A stretch of DNA of 27,159 nucleotides. Origin: Nitrospirota bacterium. Lineage in GTDB: Bacteria; Nitrospirota; Thermodesulfovibrionia; Thermodesulfovibrionales; JdFR-88. The stretch covers positions 1 to 27,159 of the forward strand of contig JAKAMR010000030.1 in assembly GCA_021812785.1 (NCBI GenBank). The letters run 5' to 3'. Position numbers and translations under genes: made by a program. The notes below the pieces were generated by a model that ran no database searches, was not told the origin of the DNA, and worked only from the letters and a program-made list of their open reading frames with translations. Positions 1 to 7,739 of this stretch are shown here, piece by piece; within the stretch, counting starts at the first letter, position 1, and every line of letters begins with the position of its first letter.

Positions 1-189
1 GGGCTTTTTAGTGAATTTCCCGGACTTGGCCCGTTTTCTGCGCGCCTCCCTCTGCTTGGTTTTCATCTTCACTGAGGGTTTTTCGTAATAGCGCTTTTTC
101 TTGAGGTCTTTTAATACCCCGTCTTTCTGAATTTTCCTTTTCAGTAATTTCAGGGCTTTTTCAAGATCGCCGGCTACTCTTACCTCCAT
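1..189 (-). CDS. rpsU: 30S ribosomal protein S21 (3' end cut by window edge)
   Basis: Read on the minus strand, an open frame of 63 codons runs from an ATG at 189 to the window edge with no stop. The product is short and very basic, starting MEVRVAGDLEKALKLLKRKI and continuing with a KDGVLKDLKKKRYYEKPSV stretch and a Lys/Arg-rich tail. That is the S21 pattern: an amphipathic first half, the RR/KK-x-YYEKPS motif, then a basic tail. S21 sits on the 30S platform and helps mRNA initiation. S21 is usually about 58 to 71 residues, so only a few codons, or none beyond the stop, should be missing. Its start codon lies inside the end of the upstream RNA-binding protein gene (ATGGAGGTAA, stop at 180-182), which suggests translational coupling. 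Confidence 0.93.
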   Translation of the reverse strand, partial: MEVRVAGDLEKALKLLKRKIQKDGVLKDLKKKRYYEKPSVKMKTKQREARRKRAKSGKFTKKP

Positions 190-503
190 CTGCCAGGCCC
201 TTTGTCTTTGCCAAAGGACCTTCCACGCCCAGATCTGTCCCCGCCGGGCCTAGCCGTCTGCGGCCGCGCCTCGTTGACGGTCAAAGCTCTGTCCCCGATC
301 ATCTTGCCGTTGAATGAGGCTATCGCCTTTTCCGCTTCCTCGCTTGTTTCCATTTCTACAAAGCCAAACCCCTTGGATCTCCCGGACTCATCATTGATTA
401 TCCTGACCGACTGCACATTTCCCGCACCAGAAAACATTTCCCGCAAGTCATCCTCGGTAGCAGAATAAGGGAGGTTCCCAACATAGATCTTTTTTGACGC
501 CAT
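180..503 (-). CDS. RRM-type RNA-binding protein (cyanobacterial Rbp/GRP-like)
   Basis: A 107-residue protein with one RNA recognition motif at about residues 5 to 80. The RNP2 hexamer IYVGNL and the RNP1 octamer KGFGFVEM are both intact, including the aromatic residues that stack on RNA bases. The last 25 residues are rich in Gly and Arg (GGDRSGRGRSFG), as in the small single-RRM proteins of cyanobacteria and many environmental bacteria. It probably binds single-stranded RNA in the cytoplasm as a chaperone or translation factor. The start has a good Shine-Dalgarno (AAAGGA, 7 nt upstream). The gene overlaps rpsU by 10 nt and lies downstream of a cspA-like gene, behind a terminator. In Anabaena, rbpA1 and rpsU form a cold-regulated pair, so a cold-response role is the natural inference. 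Confidence 0.93.
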   Translation of the reverse strand: MASKKIYVGNLPYSATEDDLREMFSGAGNVQSVRIINDESGRSKGFGFVEMETSEEAEKAIASFNGKMIGDRALTVNEARPQTARPGGDRSGRGRSFGKDKGPGRWR

Positions 504-532
504 TTCATTTTCCTTTCAGTGCGGCCGTTTAA

Positions 533-567
533 TTTTTTTTGTTTTTTGTTTTTTATTTTTTGTTTTT
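533..567. repeat. T-rich tract with 7-nt period
   Basis: On the plus strand, a run of eight T at 533-540 is followed by four 7-nt units made of one G or A and five or six T, starting at 541, 548, 555 and 562. On the minus (coding) strand this is an A-rich leader between the csp terminator and the RRM gene. It could act as an unstructured ribosome-loading leader or simply be slippage-generated sequence. Confidence 0.75.
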
Positions 568-592
568 AAAAACGCGCTTACCAGGAAGCGCG
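568..592 (-). terminator. Rho-independent terminator after csp
   Basis: On the minus strand a perfect 7-bp stem (CGCGCTT / AAGCGCG, plus-strand 586-592 and 573-579) with a 6-nt loop is followed directly by five T. It lies about 140 nt downstream of the csp stop and about 65 nt upstream of the RRM gene. The csp to RRM gap (504-729) also holds a weaker 5-bp hairpin (637-641 with 654-658) and a 9-nt direct repeat (710-718 and 726-734). I see no clear promoter in it. Confidence 0.8.
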
Positions 593-729
593 AAATAACA
601 GCGGGAGGCGCTGCCTGCGAAGGCGGAAATGGGAGAGACGGCGTTTATTCTGACCGTCCCTTCCATTGCCTTTGCCGGAAATCAGGTCCTTTTTCAAGAC
701 CGCTTCCCGCCTGTTACATTTTTACCCTG

Positions 730-930
730 TTACAGTTTTACGATGTTCGAGGCCTTGGGACCCTTGTTGCCCTCGGTGATCTCGAAACTCACCGCGTCGC
801 CTTCAGCAAGTGTTTTAAAGCCATTGCTCTGAACGTCGGAATAATGGGCGAACACATCGGTGCCGTCTTCAGCTGTTATGAAGCCGTACCCTTTGGATTC
901 GTTGAACCACTTTACAGTGCCGTTTGTCAT
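730..930 (-). CDS. csp: Cold shock protein, CspA family
   Basis: A 66-residue single cold-shock domain, the usual family size. It opens [18 protein letters not shown], so the RNP1 motif KGYGFI is intact. RNP2 reads DVFAHY, a mild variant of the common VFVHF, with the key aromatics kept. Proteins of this family bind single-stranded RNA and DNA, melt secondary structure and can act as transcription antiterminators. The start is firm: AAAGGAGG lies 9 nt upstream of the ATG. A sigma70-like promoter is found about 110 nt upstream, so the mRNA has a long leader, as known for E. coli cspA. A terminator follows at 568-592, then the RRM gene and rpsU on the same strand. Confidence 0.97.
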   Translation of the reverse strand: MTNGTVKWFNESKGYGFITAEDGTDVFAHYSDVQSNGFKTLAEGDAVSFEITEGNKGPKASNIVKL

Positions 931-1048
931 CTGGTGTGCCTCCTTTCAGGTGTTTTTGGAAGTTTCAAGGAGGCTGCAATAGAGGGAACGCAACTAAAGA
1001 CTTTGCTAACTCTAAATGTAATAATTGACTCCATTAACTCCAATTATC

Positions 1049-1077
1049 ACTATGGCACATTCAGGGCCAATAGTCAA
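1049..1077 (-). promoter_or_regulatory. Candidate sigma70 promoter of csp
   Basis: On the minus strand TTGACT (plus 1072-1077) is followed after 17 nt by CATAGT (plus 1049-1054), matching consensus at 5 of 6 and 4 of 6 positions. Just upstream of the -35 is a T-rich stretch (plus 1079-1107, A-rich with a period of 8 to 9) that could serve as an UP element. Transcription would start near 1042 and give a leader of about 110 nt. The leader contains two closely spaced GGAGT repeats. Predicted by eye only. Confidence 0.55.
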
Positions 1078-1154
1078 GAAAACCAAAAAAACCAAAAAAA
1101 GAAAAAAATGAGACCTCCCCTTGTAAAATCAAACGTATTTGCCTGCCCTGTTTG

Positions 1155-1189
1155 AAAAAACCTTCGCGTTAACCCCGCGTTGGTTTTTT
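1155..1189. terminator. Bidirectional hairpin terminator after nuoN
   Basis: An 8-bp outer stem (AAAAAACC with GGTTTTTT), a 2x2 mismatch, then a 4-bp CGCG/CGCG inner stem and a 7-nt loop. Both strands end in six T. It lies about 40 nt past the nuoN stop and upstream of the csp promoter, so it most likely ends the nuo transcript and insulates csp. The 931-1230 interval otherwise holds only the csp leader, promoter and A-rich tract. Confidence 0.7.
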
Positions 1190-1230
1190 GTTCGTTGCGC
1201 CATGCGCAAGCCCCTTTTACATCAGGCCGC

Positions 1231-1815
1231 TCACATCAAACTGGATATGGTTTTCTGGATTATGGAAAGAAGCGTAGGCGGATAGACCCCGAACCACACC
1301 AGCCCAAGGGTGAGCCCCGCCAGGGCAAGCCCGCCGCCAATGGGGATGGCTATCACCGGAGGTGCCCCGCCCATTTGTCCGGCGCCAAAAACGGCATGCT
1401 CTCCGCTTCCCGTATGCGCCGCCTCTTCACCTGGATACCCCGCCTCTACATTTGAATACATGCTCACGATGATCCTCACATAGTAAAAGAGCCCTATCGC
1501 GCTGTTTATGGCAAGGGCGATAAGCAGCGTCCAGAGAGCGGAGCCCGCCCCCGCGGCTATCACATAGAATTTTCCGATGAACCCGGCGGTAAGCGGTATG
1601 CCCGCCAAGGAAAACAGCATCGCCGAAAAAACCACGGCAATAACAGGATGGCTGGCGAAAAGCCCCCTGTAGTCCCTGATGTCTTCCATCTCCCCCGCCT
1701 CTTTTCCGGCCAACACGGTAACCACCCCGAACGCGCCAAGCATGGTGATGAAATAGGAGACCAGGTAGTACTCGGATGCCGTAACTCTGAGCGCCCCGGC
1801 CGCTAGAAAGGCCAA
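1231..1815 (-). CDS. nuoN: NADH-quinone oxidoreductase subunit N, C-terminal part after frameshift
   Basis: This frame gives the last third of NuoN. The opening LAFLAAGALRV continues the subunit exactly where the upstream frame stops. It then keeps the family's membrane helices, for example YLVSYFITMLGAFGVV and the LAGIPLTAGFIGKFYV segment. About 194 residues are encoded from a TTG at 1815, which is the frame junction and probably not a true start since no ribosome site precedes it. The two parts together give about 503 residues, close to a normal NuoN. NuoN is one of the three antiporter-like proton-pumping subunits of the complex I membrane arm. Either the base loss is a sequencing or assembly error or this copy is broken. 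The stop at 1231 precedes the operon terminator. Confidence 0.88.
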   Translation of the reverse strand: MAFLAAGALRVTASEYYLVSYFITMLGAFGVVTVLAGKEAGEMEDIRDYRGLFASHPVIAVVFSAMLFSLAGIPLTAGFIGKFYVIAAGAGSALWTLLIALAINSAIGLFYYVRIIVSMYSNVEAGYPGEEAAHTGSGEHAVFGAGQMGGAPPVIAIPIGGGLALAGLTLGLVWFGVYPPTLLSIIQKTISSLM

Positions 1816-2741
1816 AGCAGGTAACCCAGATGGGCAATGGATGAGTATGCGAGAACGCGCTTTACGTTATTTTGCAGCAGGGCCAGCAGGTTTCCTATGA
1901 ACATGGAGCCAATGGATATGACGGCAACGGCCAGCACGAGCGAGCGGCTCTGGTGTATGTCCACCCTGGCGAAATACCTGAGAAAAAGCGCGAACATGGC
2001 CCCCTTGGAGACCGTGGCCACAAAGGCTGCGACCGGAGGAGGCGCGCCCTCGTACACATCCGGCGTCCACATGTGGAACGGGGCCACCGCGAGCTTGAAT
2101 CCCACCCCGGCCGCAATAAGCGCAAGCGCGCCAAGAAAAACCGGGTCCCCCATATATGTCCCCAGGGCCATTGACGCAATGCCCGAGAATTGCATTGTCC
2201 CCATCCTGGCATATACCAGCGCCATGCCAAACAGCAGAAACGCCGAGGACACCGCGGCCAGCACCAGGTATTTCACCCCGGCTTCCACCGCTCTTTCACT
2301 GCCTTTGGGATAAGAAATAAGGGCGTACAGCGATACGCTAAGGGTCTCAAGGCCAAGGAAAAAAGAGGCAAAATGCGCGCTTGCCGCAAGAACAGCCGCC
2401 CCGGTTGCCGCAAGCAGCAGGAGCAGGTAAAACTCCTCCCGTTCCCCCCGGAGTGTTTTCTCCAGGTAACCGTGGGCCAGCATCGCCGCGGCAAAGGTGC
2501 CTGCAAATATCAACCCGATGAAAAAAAGCGCATAGCCGTCGATCACCAGAAGGCCCGTGACGTTTCTCGGGGCGTAAGGGGCGGCCACAACAATTGAGGC
2601 AAAGGAGACCGCAAGCCCCGCGAGAGTTGCCAGGGCGGCAAGCCCATGGTTCCTGTAAAAGGCAATGATCAGCATGACGGCCACCGAAGATGCCGCGGCA
2701 AGAACCAGCGGCAGCGACGCCAACAGGTCAGCGTAGCCCAT
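1803..2741 (-). CDS. nuoN: NADH-quinone oxidoreductase subunit N, N-terminal part before frameshift
   Basis: The first 309 residues or so of NuoN, ending prematurely in YLLWPF and a TAG at 1803-1805. Recognisable antiporter features are the glutamate in FLGLETLSVSLYAL, the lysine-bearing helix VGFKLAVAPFHMWTPDVYEG, and the second lysine segment VKRVLAYSSIAHLGYLL. These residues form the proton channel across the inner membrane. Reading back one base at CTGCTTTGG (about 1816-1824) restores the frame into the next piece, so one base appears to be missing. The start overlaps the end of nuoM by 14 nt, with GAGAGGG upstream of the ATG, consistent with coupled translation as the last gene of the operon. 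Confidence 0.92.
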   Translation of the reverse strand: MGYADLLASLPLVLAAASSVAVMLIIAFYRNHGLAALATLAGLAVSFASIVVAAPYAPRNVTGLLVIDGYALFFIGLIFAGTFAAAMLAHGYLEKTLRGEREEFYLLLLLAATGAAVLAASAHFASFFLGLETLSVSLYALISYPKGSERAVEAGVKYLVLAAVSSAFLLFGMALVYARMGTMQFSGIASMALGTYMGDPVFLGALALIAAGVGFKLAVAPFHMWTPDVYEGAPPPVAAFVATVSKGAMFALFLRYFARVDIHQSRSLVLAVAVISIGSMFIGNLLALLQNNVKRVLAYSSIAHLGYLLWPF

Positions 2742-4314
2742 TTGAGCCCTCTCTTTCCGGATTATTGCCTTCCGCCTGCGTCTGCCTTAAAACGGCGGCC
2801 CTGACCTTCTGTAGGTTCTCAAGCGCGGGCCTTGCCGCGTTTATTACTGGTTGGGGATAGAGGCCAAGCCATACGATAAGGATTATCATCGCCGCCGCTA
2901 TGCCCTTTTCCCTGGGGTATAAGTCCGGCAACAGGGCATGTTCCTCACGGGGCTGTCCGTGGAAGACCTGCTGCACCATCCAGAGCGCATATACGGTGGA
3001 GACAACAAGCCCTAGCGAGGCAATTACAGCCATAACCGGGCTGGCCCTGAACGCCCCCAAAAGGACAAGGAACTCCCCTACGAAGTTCCCCAGCCCCGGA
3101 AGGCCCAGCGAGGCAAGCGCAAAGAGCATCCCGACCCCGCCCATGACCGGGACCTTTTCCCAAAACCGCCCCATCCTGCGCATGTCACGGGTATGTATAC
3201 GCTCCTGTATCGACCCCGCGAGGACAAAGAGCATGCCGGTGCTTATGCCGTGGCAGAGCATCTGCATCACCGTGCCCTGGAGCGCGATGCCGTTCCAGGC
3301 GTAAATGCCCAAAAGCACAAAGCCCATATGGCTTATGCTCGTGTCGGCCACCAGCCTTTTGAAATCCGTCTGCCCGTAAGCCAAAACAGCTCCGTAAAGG
3401 ATGCTTATGACGCCAAGCGCCATGGCGGCGGGCGCAAAACTCACCGATGCCTGTGGAAATAGAGGCACCGCGAAACGCAGAAGCCCGTAAGCCCCGGTCT
3501 TAAGAAGAAGCCCCGCAAGGATGACGCTGCCCGCAGTCGGCGCCTCCGTGTGCGCGTCCGGCAACCAGCTGTGGACAGGCACGGCCGGAAGCTTCACGGC
3601 AAAGGCAATAAAAAAACCAAGCATCAGCCAGAAGGCCGTGTCAGGGGCCAGCCTTGTGCCAAGGAGACCCAGGTAATCGAATGTGTAAACCCCTGTCTGC
3701 GCGCCGTGGACAAAGAAAAGCCCCAGGATGGACAGCAGCATGAAAAGGCCGCTTACCTGGGTGAAGATGAAAAATTTCACCGAGGCGTACAGTCTTCTTT
3801 CATGTCCCCACACGGCTATGAGAAAGTACATGGGCACAAGCATCATCTCCCAGAAGAAATAGAAAAGAAAAAGGTCCAGCGCAAGAAAGACCCCTAATAT
3901 ACCGGAGAGCGTCCAGAGGAGATTAAAGTGAAAAAAACCAACCCGGTCCTTTATTTCGCTCCAGGAGGCGGCAACCGAAACCATTCCAAGGACCACCGTA
4001 AGGGTAACAAGAAGAAGGCTGAGGCCGTCCATCGCAAGATGAATTGATATGCCCGCCTGTGGTATCCACGGCACGGCAAGCTCCTTTAACCATTTGCCGT
4101 AAGGCAATGATATCCCGGAAAGGGAAAACGCGCCCGTCCCCAGCGCGCCGTAATAATTTGCCCAGAGGCGCACTACCAGCAGCAGATCAATGGCAAGCGC
4201 GATCATGGATACCCATCTTGAGGCGAGCCCTCCCAGAAGACCCCGCCCCCTTGCAAGCGTCCAGGCAAGGACGCCACCCGCAAAAGGCGTTATTATGAGC
4301 CATGCAAGTATCAT
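2728..4314 (-). CDS. nuoM: NADH-quinone oxidoreductase subunit M
   Basis: A 528-residue, highly hydrophobic antiporter-like subunit (E. coli NuoM is 509). Conserved pumping residues are in place: the glutamate in FFWEMMLVPMYFLIAVWG, and the lysine in FAVKLPAVPVHSWLPDAHTE. These are followed by the VILAGLLLKTGAYGLLRF helix and the LVADTSISHMGFVLLGI segment with its conserved histidine. It forms one of the proton channels of the membrane arm between NuoL and NuoN. The gene starts within the nuoL stop (4-nt ATGA overlap) and its end overlaps nuoN by 14 nt. The C-terminal 30 residues or so are polar and charged (QTQAEGNNPEREG), a short cytoplasmic tail. Confidence 0.97.
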   Translation of the reverse strand: MILAWLIITPFAGGVLAWTLARGRGLLGGLASRWVSMIALAIDLLLVVRLWANYYGALGTGAFSLSGISLPYGKWLKELAVPWIPQAGISIHLAMDGLSLLLVTLTVVLGMVSVAASWSEIKDRVGFFHFNLLWTLSGILGVFLALDLFLFYFFWEMMLVPMYFLIAVWGHERRLYASVKFFIFTQVSGLFMLLSILGLFFVHGAQTGVYTFDYLGLLGTRLAPDTAFWLMLGFFIAFAVKLPAVPVHSWLPDAHTEAPTAGSVILAGLLLKTGAYGLLRFAVPLFPQASVSFAPAAMALGVISILYGAVLAYGQTDFKRLVADTSISHMGFVLLGIYAWNGIALQGTVMQMLCHGISTGMLFVLAGSIQERIHTRDMRRMGRFWEKVPVMGGVGMLFALASLGLPGLGNFVGEFLVLLGAFRASPVMAVIASLGLVVSTVYALWMVQQVFHGQPREEHALLPDLYPREKGIAAAMIILIVWLGLYPQPVINAARPALENLQKVRAAVLRQTQAEGNNPEREGSNGLR

Positions 4315-6215
4315 CTGGCGAGCACCGCTATGGTTATGGTGACAGCGGCCCCCAGAGCAATGGCCGCGGCATAAAACCGTACCCTGCCCGTCTGCGTCAT
4401 GCTCAGCCCGTAATGGAAAAACCTGTTCACCCCGGCTATGAACGAGTAGGCCACGTCTATGACATCATTCCTGCTGACCCTTGCCACCCATTTGTACGGG
4501 GCCACAAAGAGTTTCCCGTAGAGCCAGTCAAATCCCCATCCGGAAAACAAAAACCTCCTGATGGTCTTTCCGGCCCGGCTTTGCGCTATTTCGCGCGAAT
4601 ATTCGGGGGCGGAAAGCCAGAAAAAGTAGGCCACGTATATACCGGCAAGGGAAATAATGGAAGCGACCGTCTCCAGGAGCAGTTCCGTTTCTTTTTGCCC
4701 CTCCATTTGAGCGGAAGACGGCAGGACGGCGGAGAGGAAACCGGTGATCGATAAAGACCTTATCCCAAGAAAACGGGGCAAGCCGATAAAACCGCCCACG
4801 ACCGCCAGGAAAGCAAGCACTACAAGCGGTACGGCTTCGCGGATGTCCGGCTTTTTAGCCATGGCCGTTCTGGCCTCGCCAAAAAAAGTGATGAACACCA
4901 TCCTGAACGTATATATCGAGGTCAAAAATGCCCCGGTCAGTCCGGCCGCCCAGAGCCAAAACCCCGCCTGCCTGGACTGCCATGCGCCAAACAGGATCAT
5001 GCCCTTGCTGTAAAAGCCCGCCGTCACAAGGGGAAGGGCCGACAGAGAACAGGCCCCGGCCAAAAATGTCCAGAAGACAAAAGGCGACTGCTTCCTGACT
5101 CCCCCCATCTTGAACATGTCATGTTCCCCGCCAAATCCCGCTATGACCGCTCCGGCCCCAAGGAACAAAAGCGCTTTGAAAAAGGCGTGCGTCACAAGGT
5201 GGAAGATCGCAGCGGACCATGCCCCCACTCCAAGGGCCAGGAACATGTACCCTATCTGGCTGATGGTGGAATATGCCAGCACCCTCTTTATATCGTGCTG
5301 GACAAGCGCGCTCATTGAGGAGATAAGAAGCGTTGCCGCTCCGATAATGCCAACGGCAAGCTCCACCCTCGGGGCCATGCTGAAAAGCACATGGGTCCTG
5401 GCTATAAGATACACGCCGGCCGTTACCATCGTGGCGGCATGTATCAGAGCGCTGACGGGCGTGGGGCCCGCCATTGCGTCCGGCAGCCAGGTCTGAAGCG
5501 GCAACTGAGCGGATTTGCCCACCGCTCCCCCAAGAATGAGCGCGGCCGCCAGCGTGGGAAGCTCTCCCCCGATCCGCCATTTAAGCGCGGCCGTTCCCAT
5601 CAGCGTTTGTATGTCCAGCGAGCCCAAATTCAAAAAGATCAAAAAAAGGCCTATCGCAAGGGCGGTGTCGCCAACGCGCGTCACCACGAACGCCTTGATC
5701 GCGGCTGACCCGTTTTCCGGCTCCTTGTACCAGAAACCTATCAGGAGGTAACTGCAGAGGCCCACGCCCTCCCATCCAAGGTACAACAACAGCAGGTTGC
5801 CCGAAAGCACCAGGATCAGCATCGAGCCTACAAAAAGATTCATGTAGGCAAAAAACCGGCCGTAGCCCTCGCTCTCTTCCATAAACTGGGCCGAATAAAG
5901 GTGTATGAAAAAACCCACCACCGTCACTACAAGCACCATCACCAGGGAAAGTGCATCGAGATACAAAAAGATGCCCGGTTTGAACGCGCCGATATTTATC
6001 CACGTCCAGATGTACTGCGTGTAGACCCGGGCAGAAGGGTTTTGCGCGGACAACAGGAAACCGGCGGCCACTACTAATGAAACCAGGGCCGCAAGCCCGA
6101 CCGAGCCAACGCCAACGGCCGCCACAGCGGACTTGCGCATCCGCCCGCCAAAAAGCGCCAGTATCAAAAAACCCGCAAACGGCAAAACAGGTATGAGCCA
6201 TAGAAGCTGAAGCAT
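4311..6215 (-). CDS. nuoL: NADH-quinone oxidoreductase subunit L
   Basis: A 634-residue integral membrane subunit (E. coli NuoL is 613), the distal proton pump of complex I. It shows the conserved YLGWEGVGLCSYLLIGFWY helix with the essential glutamate. The GKSAQLPLQTWLPDAMAG segment carries the essential lysine and is followed by ALIHAATMVTAGVYLIAR. A further lysine/histidine region reads HDIKRVLAYSTISQIGYMF. The C-terminal third holds the long lateral helix region typical of NuoL, which braces NuoM and NuoN. It starts 21 nt after nuoK, with GGGAAGG upstream of the ATG at a slightly long spacing, and overlaps nuoM by 4 nt. Confidence 0.97.
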   Translation of the reverse strand: MLQLLWLIPVLPFAGFLILALFGGRMRKSAVAAVGVGSVGLAALVSLVVAAGFLLSAQNPSARVYTQYIWTWINIGAFKPGIFLYLDALSLVMVLVVTVVGFFIHLYSAQFMEESEGYGRFFAYMNLFVGSMLILVLSGNLLLLYLGWEGVGLCSYLLIGFWYKEPENGSAAIKAFVVTRVGDTALAIGLFLIFLNLGSLDIQTLMGTAALKWRIGGELPTLAAALILGGAVGKSAQLPLQTWLPDAMAGPTPVSALIHAATMVTAGVYLIARTHVLFSMAPRVELAVGIIGAATLLISSMSALVQHDIKRVLAYSTISQIGYMFLALGVGAWSAAIFHLVTHAFFKALLFLGAGAVIAGFGGEHDMFKMGGVRKQSPFVFWTFLAGACSLSALPLVTAGFYSKGMILFGAWQSRQAGFWLWAAGLTGAFLTSIYTFRMVFITFFGEARTAMAKKPDIREAVPLVVLAFLAVVGGFIGLPRFLGIRSLSITGFLSAVLPSSAQMEGQKETELLLETVASIISLAGIYVAYFFWLSAPEYSREIAQSRAGKTIRRFLFSGWGFDWLYGKLFVAPYKWVARVSRNDVIDVAYSFIAGVNRFFHYGLSMTQTGRVRFYAAAIALGAAVTITIAVLAR

Positions 6216-6236
6216 TTTATTTTTTTACCTTCCCGC

Positions 6237-6611
6237 CTAGCCTTTCATCCTATTTGCAGCATCCGTATCCAGCGTCCTGAACCGCCGGTTAAAAAGCAGC
6301 ACAAGCGCAAGCCCCACCGACACCTCCGCTGCCGCCATGGCCAGAATGAATATGAACATCACCTGCCCATCCGGCTGGCCCCAACGGCTCCCCGCGATAA
6401 TGAAGGCAAGCCCCGCGGCGTTGAGCATTATCTCCACGGACATGAGGATGAATATCAGGTTCCTGCGCACCAGCACGCCTATGAGCCCTACTATGAAAAG
6501 CACCCATGCCAGCATCAGCCCGTGAGCCACCGGCACCCCGTAAACTGCCGCGGAATAAAGCTGGGCCACAGCGGAATGCAGCGGGGGATGTCCCGCCGGC
6601 AATGGTGTCAT
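6237..6611 (-). CDS. nuoK: NADH-quinone oxidoreductase subunit K
   Basis: A small three-helix subunit of 124 residues. The core from [18 protein letters not shown] onward lines up with E. coli NuoK (100 residues). It includes both essential membrane glutamates, in [15 protein letters not shown] and in [15 protein letters not shown], and the loop [14 protein letters not shown], which is unusually close to the enterobacterial sequence. The first 25 residues or so ([20 protein letters not shown]) are an extension beyond the usual start. An internal GTG at the VAHGL codon could be used instead, but the ATG at 6611 sits 3 nt after the nuoJ stop and suits coupled translation. NuoK carries part of the quinone-coupled proton path near NuoJ and NuoA. 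Confidence 0.96.
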   Translation of the reverse strand: MTPLPAGHPPLHSAVAQLYSAAVYGVPVAHGLMLAWVLFIVGLIGVLVRRNLIFILMSVEIMLNAAGLAFIIAGSRWGQPDGQVMFIFILAMAAAEVSVGLALVLLFNRRFRTLDTDAANRMKG

Positions 6612-6614
6612 GCC

Positions 6615-7157
6615 TTATTCTCCTCCTCTTTCCCGTGCACGATTTTTGCCCGCTTCCGCCATCTTTGCCGGTTTACCCAAATGATATGCCCCGATGAGCC
6701 CGGCAAGCAGAAGCAGCGAGGCCAGCTCCACACCGATCAGATATGGCCCGAACAGCGCGATACCCACCTGTTTTGGCCCAACGGGGCCCATATTGCCAAA
6801 GAAGCCGCGGGGAGGGCCCTGCGCCAGCATGTAGACCAGGTCCGCCAGCAGCACTGCCCCTAATACCGCGGGGCCTATCCACATCCCCCAGGTTTGCCAA
6901 TGCCTCTCCTCTTCCGCGGACTGCGCCCCGAGATTCAGCATCATTATCACGAAAACAAAAAGCACCATGATGGCCCCCGCGTATATGATGATCTCAAGCG
7001 CCGCCACAAACGGGGCCCCGATATCAAAAAAAATGACCGCCACCGAAAGCAGCGACAGTATCAGATATAAAAGGGCGTGCACCACGTTTCTCTGCACGAT
7101 CACCAGCATGGTCGAAACCAGCGCTACCGCGGCTGATATGTAAAATACGTTGGCCAT
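6615..7157 (-). CDS. nuoJ: NADH-quinone oxidoreductase subunit J
   Basis: A 180-residue five-helix membrane subunit (E. coli NuoJ is 184). The signature third helix, LEIIIYAGAIMVLFVFVIMML, contains the tyrosine and glycine of the family's pi-bulge, which is thought to switch during the pumping cycle. A long non-helical loop around residues 110 to 140 (QGPPRGFFGNMGPVGPKQVG) precedes the last membrane helix. A Lys/Arg-rich tail (KNRARERGGE) ends the protein on the cytoplasmic side. The gene begins within the nuoI stop codon (TAATG, 1-nt overlap). Confidence 0.96.
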   Translation of the reverse strand: MANVFYISAAVALVSTMLVIVQRNVVHALLYLILSLLSVAVIFFDIGAPFVAALEIIIYAGAIMVLFVFVIMMLNLGAQSAEEERHWQTWGMWIGPAVLGAVLLADLVYMLAQGPPRGFFGNMGPVGPKQVGIALFGPYLIGVELASLLLLAGLIGAYHLGKPAKMAEAGKNRARERGGE

Positions 7158-7672
7158 TACGGCATCAGCCCCTTTACGTCCACGGGAGGAAGCTCGTTTT
7201 CCGCTTCGCCCTTGTCCTTGCCCTTTATGGAAAGCCCTGCCACCTTGTAGAAGTTGTAGCCGGGATACTTGCCCGTCCCGCTTATAAGAAGGTCCTCCTT
7301 CTCATACACCAGGTTTCGCCGGTTGTATTCGCTCATCTCGAAATCCGTTGTAAGCTGTATCGCGTACGTAGGGCACGCCTCCTCGCAGTACCCGCAGAAT
7401 ATGCACCGGGAAAAGTTTATGCGGAAGAACTCCGGGTAACGCCTTCCGTACTCATCTTCCGTGGCCTGCAGAGAGATGCAGTCCACTGGGCAGGCGATGG
7501 CGCACAGATGGCAAGCCACGCAACGCTCGCCGCCGTCAGGGTCTCTTGCAAGTATTATCCTCCCCCGCCACCTTGGCGGTATATAAGGCTTTTCTTCAGG
7601 GTAAAGCACGGTGACCTTGCGCTTGAAGAGGTGCACAAATACGGTCCACAGCGCCTTAAGTATGCTTATCAT
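7157..7672 (-). CDS. nuoI: NADH-quinone oxidoreductase subunit I (two 4Fe-4S)
   Basis: A 171-residue ferredoxin-like subunit of the peripheral arm. Two complete CxxCxxCxxxCP motifs are seen, C51-C54-C57-C61 and C90-C93-C96-C100, binding clusters N6a and N6b that pass electrons from NuoG to NuoB. The N-terminal 30 residues form the amphipathic membrane-contacting helix typical of NuoI ([22 protein letters not shown]). The gap to nuoH is 66 nt and carries short GGCC-centred repeats. The ribosome binding site before the ATG is weak (ATAGGGATATGGG). Confidence 0.97.
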   Translation of the reverse strand: MISILKALWTVFVHLFKRKVTVLYPEEKPYIPPRWRGRIILARDPDGGERCVACHLCAIACPVDCISLQATEDEYGRRYPEFFRINFSRCIFCGYCEEACPTYAIQLTTDFEMSEYNRRNLVYEKEDLLISGTGKYPGYNFYKVAGLSIKGKDKGEAENELPPVDVKGLMP

Positions 7673-7690
7673 CCCATATCCCTATTTATG

Positions 7691-7739
7691 GGCCTGTCTG
7701 TTGGCCTATATGTTTTTAGGCCTGTTTCAAAGGGCCTGT
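7691..7739. repeat. Four GGCCTRT heptamers in the nuoH-nuoI gap
   Basis: On the plus strand GGCCTGT or GGCCTAT occurs at 7691-7697, 7703-7709, 7719-7725 and 7733-7739, spaced by 12, 16 and 14 nt. They fill nearly the whole untranslated gap and the last overlaps the nuoH stop codon. Each holds the palindrome GGCC, so they could pair with one another in the mRNA. Confidence 0.6.
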
